Shown: piece after piece, positions 18,969-27,478 of the stretch
How the letters are laid out: each line of letters starts with the position of its first letter
Numbering within the stretch: the stretch's first letter is position 1
From: Actinomycetota bacterium
GTDB lineage: Bacteria > Actinomycetota > Humimicrobiia > Humimicrobiales > Humimicrobiaceae
Direction: 5' to 3'
Assembly (NCBI GenBank): GCA_023380915.1
Contig: JAMCSM010000111.1
Coordinates: 1-64,000 of the forward strand
Length of the DNA: 64,000 nt
Notes under the pieces: model-generated
What the model was told of the DNA's origin: nothing
Databases searched by the model: none
The model's input: the letters and a program-made list of their open reading frames with translations, nothing else
Made by a program: the position numbers and the translations under genes

Positions 18969-20171
18969 ATGGAAGCGTATGTAAAAGGCGAGAAAGATTA
19001 TGTAAAAGGAAAGACTATTAAAGCAGCAGTGATGGTTGGACCCGGGAAGATGGAAGTTCAGCAGCTTTCCTGGCCAAAACTTGAAAGAGGTGCATTGATA
19101 TTAAAAATGCATATGTCTGGTATATGCGGAACTGACAAGCACGGTTACAGGGGGGGCATAGAAAGAATATTATATGGAGGCACCGAAGCAGAGCAGGAGA
19201 TCGTATATCCAACTGTTCATGGACATGAAAATGTTGGGGAAATAGTTGAAATGCACCAGGAAGATAAGAACCTAATAGAATATCATGGCAATGAATTAAA
19301 AATTGGTGACAGGGTTACTATGTGTCCTAACGTAATATGTAAAAGCTGCTGGTATTGCAGACATATATTTGCATATCCTTTCTGTGCGCATAATACCACC
19401 ATAGGGTTATCTTATACAAGCAATAAACATCCTTATGTTGCGGGCGGATGGGCGGAATATATGTATGTTCCAAAGGGAGCTTGGGTTTATAAAGTTCCTG
19501 AGGAATTGCCGGATGAATTTGGGGCACTGGCGGAAATTTTTGTCGTATCTGCAACACTTGACAGGGCTAAAGAATTTTCAAGACTTGAAGCAAGGGGATT
19601 CGGATTTGCCGATGCCGTTGTTATTCAGGGAGGCGGAGCAATGGGACTTATGCATATTGTTAAAGCCAAAATGCTTGGCGCCAGCAAAATAGTTCTTGTT
19701 GACCCTTCCGAAAAAAAGCTGGAGATTGCAAAAGAATTCGGAGCTGATTATGGAATCAACTATAGCAAAACCTCCCAAAAAGAAAGAGTTGAAATAATAA
19801 AGAGTTTAACAGGTGGAAGAGGTGCCGACGTTGTTGTAGAAGTTGTGGGAACAGCCGAAGCTATGAGAGAAGGACTTGAAATGACAAGAAGAGGCGGTAC
19901 CTATATAGAAACAGGCAGCTTTGTTGATACTGGTGAAATAAATATAAATGTTCACAGACATATCGCTGCAAAAAATGTCTTGATAATAGGTAATAGCAAT
20001 CACCCCCATACCGGTTATTATCAGCATATGGAAATGATGTATAAGTATAGAAAAGAATTTCCTTTTGAAAAACTTATTACTCATAGATTTAAATTAGATG
20101 ATGCCCAAAAAGCCGTAGAGACATCATTGCAGAATGATCCGTTAAAAGTAGTTTTTGATATGACTATGTAA
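18969..20171 (+). CDS. iolM: Zinc-dependent alcohol dehydrogenase, probable scyllo-inosose 3-dehydrogenase (IolM-like)
   Basis: Medium-chain dehydrogenase of 400 residues. Catalytic zinc ligands: Cys in SGICGTDKHGY and His/Glu in VHGHENVG. A structural-zinc Cys cluster (ICKSCWYC then Cys after eight residues, one longer than usual) follows. The Rossmann motif is IQGGGAMGLMHI. It lies about 100 bases after iolN and 15 bases before iolO, so in Thermotoga-type inositol breakdown it would oxidise scyllo-inosose to the diketo-inositol used by IolN. The dehydrogenase class is certain. The substrate is inferred from neighbours, and the sequence is not close to Thermotoga TM0412 as I recall it. AGGAG ribosome site. 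Confidence 0.75.
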   Translation: MEAYVKGEKDYVKGKTIKAAVMVGPGKMEVQQLSWPKLERGALILKMHMSGICGTDKHGYRGGIERILYGGTEAEQEIVYPTVHGHENVGEIVEMHQEDKNLIEYHGNELKIGDRVTMCPNVICKSCWYCRHIFAYPFCAHNTTIGLSYTSNKHPYVAGGWAEYMYVPKGAWVYKVPEELPDEFGALAEIFVVSATLDRAKEFSRLEARGFGFADAVVIQGGGAMGLMHIVKAKMLGASKIVLVDPSEKKLEIAKEFGADYGINYSKTSQKERVEIIKSLTGGRGADVVVEVVGTAEAMREGLEMTRRGGTYIETGSFVDTGEININVHRHIAAKNVLIIGNSNHPHTGYYQHMEMMYKYRKEFPFEKLITHRFKLDDAQKAVETSLQNDPLKVVFDMTM

Positions 20172-20186
20172 AGAGGGAAAGGGAAA

Positions 20187-21014
20187 ATGTTTGATATTGC
20201 CGTTAGCTTGTCGCCAACAAAAACAAAGTTCGGGCCATTGTTATTTGCAGGTAATTTAGATGAGGGTTTGAAAAATGCTAAAGATCTGGGATACAAGGGT
20301 ATTGAGTTGAGTTTACTGGATTCAAAAAATATTGACCAGAAGTGGCTGCTGGCTAGGTTAGAGAAATTAAATTTAAAGGTTTTTGCTATTGCTACCGGGC
20401 AATCATACATTAATGACGGATATTCATTATTTGATGCTGAAGAAAGCAACAGGCTAAACGCTGTAGAAAGACTAAAAGGACACATCGATATAGCCTCAAA
20501 GTTAGGTTCGATGGTTATTATAGGCGGAGTAAGGGGTAAATTGACCGAATCGGCAGACAATAGAGAGTTAGAAAAGGCTAAAGGTAAAATGGCTTTGAGG
20601 GAATGTTTAAAATATGCTGAAGAGAGAAATGTTATATTGCTGATTGAGCCTATAAACAGGTATGAAACAAATTTAATAAATACTCTTCAGGAAGGCATAG
20701 AATTAATTGAAGAGTTGGGTTTCTATAATTTAAAATTACTCCCCGATACTTTTCATATGAATATAGAAGAAAAGTCTATTGAAGAAAGCTTAATAAAAGC
20801 AAAACGATACATGAAATATATACATTTTGCTGATAGTAATAGGCGGGCTCCAGGTTTTGGGCATACAAATTTTGAGTCTATAATATCTACTCTGGTTAAA
20901 ATAAATTATAAAAATGCAATAGGTCTAGAAGTATTTCCAGAACCTGATGATTATTTAGCAGCAAAGCAAGCTATTTATTATTTAAGGTTTTTAGATAGTA
21001 AAATTAGTAAATAA
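20187..21014 (+). CDS. iolO: TIM-barrel sugar epimerase, probable 5-keto-L-gluconate epimerase (IolO-like)
   Basis: Xylose-isomerase-like TIM barrel of 275 residues. Metal ligands are recognisable: Glu in LLIEPINRYET, Asp and His in DTFHMNIEE, His in HFADSNRRAPG and Glu in GLEVFPEP. The pattern FAGNLDEG, IATGQSYINDGYSL and LPDTFHMNIEE closely parallels the Thermotoga maritima TM0416 enzyme that turns 5-keto-L-gluconate into D-tagaturonate. With iolN and iolM it completes three consecutive steps of that route. Myo-inositol 2-dehydrogenase and the tagaturonate reductase are not in the window. Confidence 0.78.
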   Translation: MFDIAVSLSPTKTKFGPLLFAGNLDEGLKNAKDLGYKGIELSLLDSKNIDQKWLLARLEKLNLKVFAIATGQSYINDGYSLFDAEESNRLNAVERLKGHIDIASKLGSMVIIGGVRGKLTESADNRELEKAKGKMALRECLKYAEERNVILLIEPINRYETNLINTLQEGIELIEELGFYNLKLLPDTFHMNIEEKSIEESLIKAKRYMKYIHFADSNRRAPGFGHTNFESIISTLVKINYKNAIGLEVFPEPDDYLAAKQAIYYLRFLDSKISK

Positions 21015-21238
21015 TATAGGAAGGTGCAAATTTTGCGGGGGGTATTGTAACAATTTCTGGCAGTGTTATAGGAGCTCTTGTTAAGTAGCAGTATGGAGTC
21101 TGAAAGTGAAAATGCTTCAATGAATTGTTTTTATTTTGCAATAGGGGTAAGAGGTATTCCAAAAATTGATTATAAAAATTTTTAGTTAGAATTTAATTTA
21201 TAAATTTAAAGTTTAATAAAATACTTAAAAGGAATGAA

Positions 21239-22225
21239 ATGCCTAATAAATTTTTAAATATCGAGGAAGAATCTTTAAAGCAAATTTGGAAAGAAAGAGC
21301 GAAATTTAGTTATCATACTGTAGAAGAATTTGGCTCAAGAGGAAATATAAAAGATGAGACGGTTTCAGAAATTTTACAAGGTGGAATAGATATTCATGTT
21401 CATGGTTATCCTGAAGCTTTGGTTGATACAGGTTGGGATTTTGCTTGGGAAGCAAAAAGTGCATATGATGCTGGAATGAGAGCGATTGTGTGCAAGAGCA
21501 TGCATTCAGATACCGCACCCATGACATACTTTGTACAACAAATTATTAATAAATACGGAAAAGAGTGCGAGGAACAGCATTCATTCAATGTGTTTGGTGG
21601 AGTTGTTTTAAATTGGTCTGTTGGGGGGATAAATCCAATTGCAGTAGAAACAAGTGCTAAGCTAGGCGCAAAAATTATTTGGTTGCCCAGTCATGATGCA
21701 GCACATCACATGAGAGTATTAGATGAAGGTCAAGGTATAGAGGTAATTGATAAGAATGATAATGTTATACCAGAATTAATTGAAATTTTTAAGATTGTCA
21801 GTAAATATAATATAATTCTTGACCTTGATCATATTTCGACAAAAGAAAGGTTTATTATTGTAGAAGAAGCTAAAAAATATGGAGTAAAGAAAATTTTGCT
21901 TACACATCCTCAATGGAGCGTTAACCGTATGTCAATAGAACAAATGACAGAAATTAGTAAAATGGGAGCATATATTGGTCTTTATTTATATAGCGCATTT
22001 CCTCATTTCAATAATCCTGTTTGTGACAGGACAGAAGTTACTAAAATAATAGAAAAAGTTGGTGCTGATAAATGTGTTATGGGTACTGATTTTGGTTCAA
22101 TGCTGAATCCTCCTCCGGTAGAAGGAATGAAATTATATATAAGGCTTCTACTTGCTATGGGTGTTTCTAAAGAAGATATTCGGACAATGTTGATTAATAA
22201 CCCTTCAAAGTTATTGGATATATAG
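21239..22225 (+). CDS. DUF6282-type amidohydrolase-like protein
   Basis: Probable metal-dependent TIM-barrel hydrolase of 328 residues. Motifs: GGIDIHVHGYPE (the HxH of the amidohydrolase superfamily, about residues 49-60), WLPSHDAAHHM, LTHPQWSVNRM and MGTDFGSMLNPPPVEG near the end. This combination matches the DUF6282 group, whose substrate is unknown. Two of the conserved His-rich loops and the terminal Asp would bind one or two metal ions. It follows the inositol genes after a 224-base gap and may act on the same or a related ring or lactone compound. Weak AAAGGAATG ribosome site. Confidence 0.65.
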   Translation: MPNKFLNIEEESLKQIWKERAKFSYHTVEEFGSRGNIKDETVSEILQGGIDIHVHGYPEALVDTGWDFAWEAKSAYDAGMRAIVCKSMHSDTAPMTYFVQQIINKYGKECEEQHSFNVFGGVVLNWSVGGINPIAVETSAKLGAKIIWLPSHDAAHHMRVLDEGQGIEVIDKNDNVIPELIEIFKIVSKYNIILDLDHISTKERFIIVEEAKKYGVKKILLTHPQWSVNRMSIEQMTEISKMGAYIGLYLYSAFPHFNNPVCDRTEVTKIIEKVGADKCVMGTDFGSMLNPPPVEGMKLYIRLLLAMGVSKEDIRTMLINNPSKLLDI

Positions 22226-22335
22226 GAACCTAAAATTAGTAGAAAAATTTTTGATATTCTACTTTTATATTAAATTTAATTTTAGTCATTATATTAATTT
22301 AAAAATATTACTAACTTATTATGTGAGGATATTAA

Positions 22336-23172
22336 ATGAAAATAGGGTGTAATACAGTAGCTTTTAGAAAAATGGATCTAGATTATGCATTGGAGAAAAT
22401 ATCAGAAGCCGGATATGAATACGTTGAAGTAGAAGCAAATCTTAAGTGGTGCTCACATGCTGATCCATGGAGAGACGATCCTGTTAAATTCAAGGATAAG
22501 ATAAAAAGTTTTGGGTTTAAAGGAGTATCTGCAATAGGGTCTCATAGAGAACTTATAACATCAGAACAAGGAGTTAAGGATATAAAAAGGGCCTTAGAGT
22601 GGGCACATGAAGCAGACGTGCCTGTGGTTTTAACTGGTGAAGGGAGAATTCCGCAAGATATGTCTGTTGAAGATGCTTTATATACTTTGAAAGAGAGATA
22701 TAAAGAAATTCTGGAAGTGGCCGAAAAATATAAGGTTTATTTAGCTATTGAAGATCATGGAAGTATCTCATTAACACCAAATGGGTTACCAAAACTGTTA
22801 AGTCTTGCTGAAAGCAAATGGTTTGGTGTTAATTATGATACTGCCAATATACATAGGGGAGATTACGTAGGTACTGATAGTGATGGCTACGAGTGGAAGA
22901 TGGGCACAAAATCAAGCTATGATGAGGTGGAGTTACTTAAAAAGGTTACAGATAGAGTTAAACATTTGCATATAAAGGATGTTGTCGGCCGTAATGCTGT
23001 AACACTGGGACAGGGTGAGATAAATATAATAGGTTGTTTGGAAGTATTAAAGAAATCAGGTTACCAGGGTGTGCTATCCTACGAAACTGAAGGTTTTGAA
23101 GAACCGGTAGAAGCTTATGGGATGATTGTAGAAAGTAGAAAATTCCTGATAGATGTGCTTAACAGTCTTTAA
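22336..23172 (+). CDS. Sugar phosphate isomerase/epimerase family TIM-barrel protein
   Basis: 278-residue AP-endonuclease-2/xylose-isomerase-like barrel. Likely metal ligands: Glu in LAIEDHG, Asp in NYDTANIHRGD, His in HLHIKDVVG and Glu in LSYETEGF. The GQGEINI segment before the last strand is typical. Members include hydroxypyruvate isomerase, inosose dehydratase and 2-keto-myo-inositol isomerase. The position in an inositol-type cluster makes an inosose dehydratase or isomerase role possible, but the sequence does not decide. GTGAGGAT ribosome site. A tandem 53-base repeat lies between it and the ABC lipoprotein. Confidence 0.72.
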   Translation: MKIGCNTVAFRKMDLDYALEKISEAGYEYVEVEANLKWCSHADPWRDDPVKFKDKIKSFGFKGVSAIGSHRELITSEQGVKDIKRALEWAHEADVPVVLTGEGRIPQDMSVEDALYTLKERYKEILEVAEKYKVYLAIEDHGSISLTPNGLPKLLSLAESKWFGVNYDTANIHRGDYVGTDSDGYEWKMGTKSSYDEVELLKKVTDRVKHLHIKDVVGRNAVTLGQGEINIIGCLEVLKKSGYQGVLSYETEGFEEPVEAYGMIVESRKFLIDVLNSL

Positions 23173-23175
23173 TTT

Positions 23176-23281
23176 TAAGATTAGATTGAAAGGAGATGAC
23201 AATATAATTATTTAAATTAAATTACTAATAAGATTAGATTGAAAGGAGATGACAATATAATTTTTTGAACTAAATTACTAA
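23176..23281. repeat. Two tandem 53-base direct repeats, each with a ribosome-binding-like site
   Basis: Units 23176-23228 and 23229-23281 start TAAGATTAGATTGAAAGGAG and differ at three positions. Each carries GAAAGGAGATGAC, a strong anti-SD match, but no long frame follows. Looks like duplication of a 5' leader just ahead of the transporter lipoprotein gene. Confidence 0.85.
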
Positions 23282-23312
23282 TGAAGACATTCTATGAAAA
23301 GAAAGGAAAAGA

Positions 23313-24428
23313 ATGATAATGAAAAAAATATTAATATTATTGGTTACAGTAGTTTTAATAGTTTCCTTGGGGGTGGGATGTAAAGCTGCTACAACGGCAA
23401 CAACTGCAGCAGCTGAAACAACAAAAGCAGCCGAGACAACTGCAGCAGCAACAGTTCCACAATATGACAAACTTGTGGTAGGTACATTGCCTCTTGGGAT
23501 GGGTGTTGTTGTACAGTGGGCTCTTGAAAAAGGCTACTTTAAGGAACTTGGACTTAACATTGAGAAGAGTATGTTTGGCAACGGTGCACTTCTCAACGAA
23601 GCAGTTAATGCAAAACTTATTGATGTAGCAGTGAGCGGCACCGCATCGGTTTTTTCACTTGCAAATAGCGCTGGTATATTGGTGGGTGAAACAGGCATAG
23701 CTGGTAAAATTGGACTTTATGCCCGTCCTGACTCTAAGGTACTCACAAAAAAAGGTGAGATCCCAGAGCATCCTGATATGTATGGTAGCAAGGATACAAT
23801 AAAGGGACTGAATTTCTTGGGTCCTCTCGGAACATCGTGTCAGCTTGAAACTATAAAATATGTAAATCTTTTTGGATTAAATATGAGCGACGTAAAGATG
23901 ACTGGCATGGATGTGGGTCAGGCATTTCAAGCATATGTGGCAGGTCAGGGCGATCTTTTACCAACTTGGTCTCCATTTGGCTGGCAGGCAGTAGATAAGG
24001 GTTATGTTCTAGTTGCTCCTTTTGAAGAAATAACAGGGTTTTATTCTACTGATTCTATTTTTGTACGTCCTGAGGTACTTAAGGAAAGACGAGATGAAAT
24101 AGTACTTTTTTTAAAAGCTATATACCATGCATGTGATGACTTACAGGATAATGATTTAAGAATACCTTTTGCCATTAAATTCTTTGGTGATAATGGTATT
24201 GTATGGACCGAAGATTACATGACAAGAGAAGCAAATTATTGTTTTTATTTCACAAAGGATTATATATCAAAGCCCGAGTATCTATTTGGCAAGAGCAATT
24301 TGGCTTTCGGCGAATTCTTTACTGAAGCAGGTCAGATTACAAAGGATAATTTACCCAATATTACAAAATCGTTTGACACGTCAATAATTAAGGATGCTCT
24401 TGGAATAGATGTTAAGGTTGCTGAGTAA
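23313..24428 (+). CDS. ABC transporter substrate-binding lipoprotein, NMT1/SsuA/TauA type
   Basis: 371 residues with a lipoprotein signal peptide (hydrophobic 4-20, lipobox LGVGC with C23), then a Thr/Ala/Glu-rich stalk (about 24-48) and a periplasmic-binding-protein fold of the nitrate/taurine/sulfonate class. It captures the ligand outside the membrane for the permeases at 25138 and 25920. Ligand unknown. The family binds alkyl sulfonates, taurine, nitrate, pyrimidine precursors and small aromatic acids. Sulfatase genes downstream make a sulfated or sulfonated ligand plausible. Followed by a strong terminator-like hairpin, so the lipoprotein may be made in excess over the membrane parts. 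Confidence 0.85.
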   Translation: MIMKKILILLVTVVLIVSLGVGCKAATTATTAAAETTKAAETTAAATVPQYDKLVVGTLPLGMGVVVQWALEKGYFKELGLNIEKSMFGNGALLNEAVNAKLIDVAVSGTASVFSLANSAGILVGETGIAGKIGLYARPDSKVLTKKGEIPEHPDMYGSKDTIKGLNFLGPLGTSCQLETIKYVNLFGLNMSDVKMTGMDVGQAFQAYVAGQGDLLPTWSPFGWQAVDKGYVLVAPFEEITGFYSTDSIFVRPEVLKERRDEIVLFLKAIYHACDDLQDNDLRIPFAIKFFGDNGIVWTEDYMTREANYCFYFTKDYISKPEYLFGKSNLAFGEFFTEAGQITKDNLPNITKSFDTSIIKDALGIDVKVAE

Positions 24429-24444
24429 GACAGTATTCTATATT

Positions 24445-24482
24445 AAGCGAGGCTTGTGAAAATTTGAAAGCCTCGCTTAATT
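24445..24482 (+). terminator. Hairpin after the substrate-binding protein gene
   Basis: AAGCGAGGCTT (24445-24455) and AAGCCTCGCTT (24468-24478) pair perfectly over 11 bp. A weak T-run follows, so it can act as a partial terminator or as an mRNA-end stabiliser. Confidence 0.75.
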
Positions 24483-24668
24483 AAGATGCTTTATGGGTTT
24501 AAATATTTTTGGTGTATATAGTAAATTAGTTCGATTACTGGAGTAGGAGATTTGAAGAAAATCTATCATGGAATTTTAAATGCTAACTATGGAAAATTTC
24601 AAATTAAGAAAGCTTTTAAAATATGGTAAAATTACCTAATATCACCACATGCTAAATGATATTAACAT

Positions 24669-25092
24669 ATGTTTACAGGTCCTAAGAATCAACAAGAACT
24701 ATCAGATAGTCTAATTACAAATATTTTACCGCAAGATCATGAACTTGTAGAATTAAAAAAATTTTAAACTGGAATGATATTAGCGCTATATATAAATCCT
24801 GCTTAGCTCAAAAACAGGTAATAAGACAAAGACAACTGATATTACTCTTGATAAAAAATTAAAGATAGTTATTGCAGTACCACATAAAAAGAACAGAAGC
24901 ACTAAAATGGGAAAGGATAAGGAAAAGTTATATAACAAAAGAGCAGCAATTGAGGCTAAGATAAGTGAAAATAAAAGAATGTATGGTTTAAATAAATCTT
25001 ACTATAAAAGTTACAAAGGAGATAGGATAGAGGAGTGCCTTGATATAATGGAATTAAACATAAATACTAAAAGATATTGTAAAAAGTCCTAA
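24669..25092 (+). pseudogene. Internally deleted IS transposase remnant (IS1182-like)
   Basis: The start reads MFTGPKNQQELSDSLITN then LPQDHELVELKK, like the N-terminus of an IS1182/IS5-group transposase. A one-base shift leads into WNDISAIYKSCLAQ. A later frame ends with EKLYNKRAAIEAKISENKR then a YYKSYKGDRIEE tail and MELNINTKR, the typical C-terminal helix set of these transposases. The DDE core is missing. So a 424-base scar splits the ABC operon between its binding protein and its permeases. No clean inverted repeats seen. Confidence 0.6.
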
Positions 25093-25137
25093 ATTATTCA
25101 CTATTAACTAATTATATAAGAAAGAGGTAGTTTGCGT

Positions 25138-25920
25138 ATGAAAAAGGAAAATAACAGAAAATACATTATTATAGCAATCATATCGTTAGCTACTTTTGTG
25201 CTAATATGGGAGCTTTTGACGGATGTGTTAAAGTTAATTCCCAAAACAATGATCCCAAGTCCGATAAAGATAGCAACAACCTTCTTTGTAAAGTTTTATG
25301 ACCCTAATCCTGACGGCGCTACAATGTTTCAGCATCTTTTTTCTTCGCTTAGGATTGCACTTACAGGTTATACCTTAGGTATAATTATTGGAGTGCCCTT
25401 AGGTATTTCCATGGCATGGTTTAAGAGATTCGAAATGTTTGTCCGTCCAGTTTTCGACCTTTTGCGCCCTTTGCCTGGTATTTCATGGATCCCGCTTATG
25501 ATAATACTTTTTGGCATAGGCGTCTTTTCAAAGGCTATGGTTATATTCATGACATCCTTTGTTGCAAATACTATCAATTCATATTCAGGCATTAAAGTAA
25601 CACGTTCGGTTCATTTATGGGTGGGACAGACTTTTGGTGCATCAAACCTGAAAATGCTTTTTAAAATTGCTATACCAAGTGCGCTACCTATGATTCTTAC
25701 TGGACTTAAAGTTTCTCTCGGTGTTTCATGGGCAACCTTGGTTGCAGCAGAGCTTCTCGCTTCAACCCGAGGTCTTGGCTTTATGATTATGCAGTGCCGC
25801 GGTATATTTAGAATCGATGTTATAATCGTAGGCATGTTAGTAATTGGTGGAATGGGTGCGTTTCTTACGTATCTTATTACTTTTTTAGAGAAAAAAGTTC
25901 TAAAAGGAGGTAGATGGTAA
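25138..25920 (+). CDS. ABC transporter permease (TauC/SsuC family), first
   Basis: Membrane permease of 260 residues with about six transmembrane helices and the EAA-loop region IAIPSALPMILTGLKVSLG that docks the ATPase. Best start is ATG at 25138: AGAGGT lies 9 bases upstream, better than the TTG two codons earlier. Its stop codon overlaps the next permease start (TAATG). Forms a heteromeric channel with the permease at 25920. The operon has one binding protein, two permeases and two ATPases, unlike the usual one-permease Tau/Ssu systems. Substrate unknown. Confidence 0.87.
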   Translation: MKKENNRKYIIIAIISLATFVLIWELLTDVLKLIPKTMIPSPIKIATTFFVKFYDPNPDGATMFQHLFSSLRIALTGYTLGIIIGVPLGISMAWFKRFEMFVRPVFDLLRPLPGISWIPLMIILFGIGVFSKAMVIFMTSFVANTINSYSGIKVTRSVHLWVGQTFGASNLKMLFKIAIPSALPMILTGLKVSLGVSWATLVAAELLASTRGLGFMIMQCRGIFRIDVIIVGMLVIGGMGAFLTYLITFLEKKVLKGGRW

Positions 25921-26708
25921 TGAAAAGTACTTCAATAGTCCAGGCTATTAAGAGAGTATTTGCAGCTATATTTTCTATCGGAGTCGTTTTGCTTTTGTGG
26001 TATATTATAACAAACGGTACAAAGCTTGGCGAGATAATGCCAGGACCTATAGTGGTTATTATCAAATTCTTTAAGGCTTTATATACAAATATAGGTAACT
26101 ATACTATTATAGGGCATATTATGTGGAGTCTTTCACGTGTTATGGTTGCTTACACGGCGGGAGCCATTCTGGGCGTTGCATTAGGTCTTTCCATGGGTAG
26201 GTACAAACTTTTCGAAGCTATTCTTAGACCATTTTATGAAATAATAAGACCCATCCCGCCTATAGCATGGATCCCGATCGCAATAATATGGTTTGGTCTT
26301 GGAGAAATATCAAAAGACTTTATTATATTTATTTCATCTTTTACTATCATTACATTAAACGCTTTTGCAGGTGCGCGTGCCGTTAGCCCTGTACTCGTGG
26401 GCGCAGCAAAGATGCTTGGTGCCAAGAGCCATCAGATATTCTTTTCAATTGTTTTACCTTCCTCGATACCATTTATATTTGCAGGCTTACAGGCAGCACT
26501 TTCAGCCAGCTGGGGCACGGTTTTAGCAGCTGAAATGGTACATGCATCTGAAGGCGTTGGATGGATTATTTTCAGCGGTATGGAAAACAACATGCCCACC
26601 CAGATATTTGTTGGTATGATTGCAATAGGTATTGTGGGCTTTCTGCTTATAAATATTATGAGAGGAGTTGAAGCTAAATTATGCGAATGGAGCAAGAGCG
26701 GAACATAA
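25920..26708 (+). CDS. ABC transporter permease (TauC/SsuC family), second
   Basis: 262 residues, about six transmembrane helices, with the coupling loop IVLPSSIPFIFAGLQAALS. Chosen start is the ATG at 25920, 9 bases after AGGAGG; an ATG two codons earlier at 25914 would be too close to it. Overlaps the stop of the first permease by one base and the ATPase gene by 28 bases, so the genes are tightly coupled. The two permeases are paralogues sharing the RPIPPIAWIP-type segment before the third helix pair. Confidence 0.87.
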   Translation: MKSTSIVQAIKRVFAAIFSIGVVLLLWYIITNGTKLGEIMPGPIVVIIKFFKALYTNIGNYTIIGHIMWSLSRVMVAYTAGAILGVALGLSMGRYKLFEAILRPFYEIIRPIPPIAWIPIAIIWFGLGEISKDFIIFISSFTIITLNAFAGARAVSPVLVGAAKMLGAKSHQIFFSIVLPSSIPFIFAGLQAALSASWGTVLAAEMVHASEGVGWIIFSGMENNMPTQIFVGMIAIGIVGFLLINIMRGVEAKLCEWSKSGT

Positions 26709-27463
26709 ATGAAAAATATGTTATTGAGTGTAATGGTATTTCAAAAATCTTCTATTCTGGGATAGATGAGTTTAAGGTAATAGACAAAATAGACCTTAAG
26801 GTGCGCGAAAACGAATTTCTCGTACTTTTTGGTCCTGGCCAATGTGGTAAAACAATATTGCTAAATATAATAGCCGGCCTTGAGTTACCAACAGATGGTA
26901 TGGTTTTAGTTAATGGTAAGAAGATTGAGTCTCCGGGTCCCGACCGTGGTGTGGTATATCAAACAACAGCACTTTTCCCATGGCTTACCACAATGGGTAA
27001 CGTTGAATATGGCCTGAAAGTGCGTGGTATAAATAAAAATGAAAGGCGCAAGCGTGCACAATATTATATTAACCTTGTTGGACTTCAGGGCTTTGAAAAA
27101 GTATACCCTAATAAGCTTTCAGGTGGAATGAAACAGCGTGTTGGAATTGCCCGCGCGTACTGTATCGAGCCGGTCGTTATGCTTATGGATGAGCCATTTG
27201 GCTCACTTGATGCACAGACACGTTATCTTATGCAGAAGGAACTTGGATTCATCTACGAAAAGGAAAGACGCACAGTTATATTTATTACAAATAACATTGA
27301 AGAAGCTCTTTACCTAGCTGACAGGGTAGTGGTACTTAATAACTGTCCTACCAGCATTAAGACCGAATATATAATTGATATGCCACGGCCTAGGGATTAC
27401 ATAGATCCCAAGTTTTTGCGGCTGCGCAAGGAAATTTCCAGTATTAAAGATAGAACACTTTGA
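26681..27463 (+). CDS. ABC transporter ATP-binding protein, first
   Basis: 260-residue nucleotide-binding subunit of the NitT/TauT class. Walker A reads FGPGQCGKTILLN (slightly non-standard GPGQCGKT instead of GPSGCGKS), the Q-loop is YQTTALFPWL, the signature LSGGMKQRVGIARA and Walker B VVMLMDEPFGSLD. The switch His is replaced by Asn in FITNNIEEA, where the family normally reads THD or THN. That could weaken hydrolysis at this site and fits an asymmetric heterodimer with the second ATPase, which keeps FITHNIEEA. Confidence 0.88.
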   Translation: MRMEQERNINEKYVIECNGISKIFYSGIDEFKVIDKIDLKVRENEFLVLFGPGQCGKTILLNIIAGLELPTDGMVLVNGKKIESPGPDRGVVYQTTALFPWLTTMGNVEYGLKVRGINKNERRKRAQYYINLVGLQGFEKVYPNKLSGGMKQRVGIARAYCIEPVVMLMDEPFGSLDAQTRYLMQKELGFIYEKERRTVIFITNNIEEALYLADRVVVLNNCPTSIKTEYIIDMPRPRDYIDPKFLRLRKEISSIKDRTL

Positions 27464-27478
27464 TTGGAGGCTCATAAT

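Noticed and set aside
21015..21238. Frame FAGGIVTISGSVIGALVK after iolO, resembling an RbsC permease end
   Set aside because: About 18 codons without start; glycine-rich similarity is too weak to call a relic.
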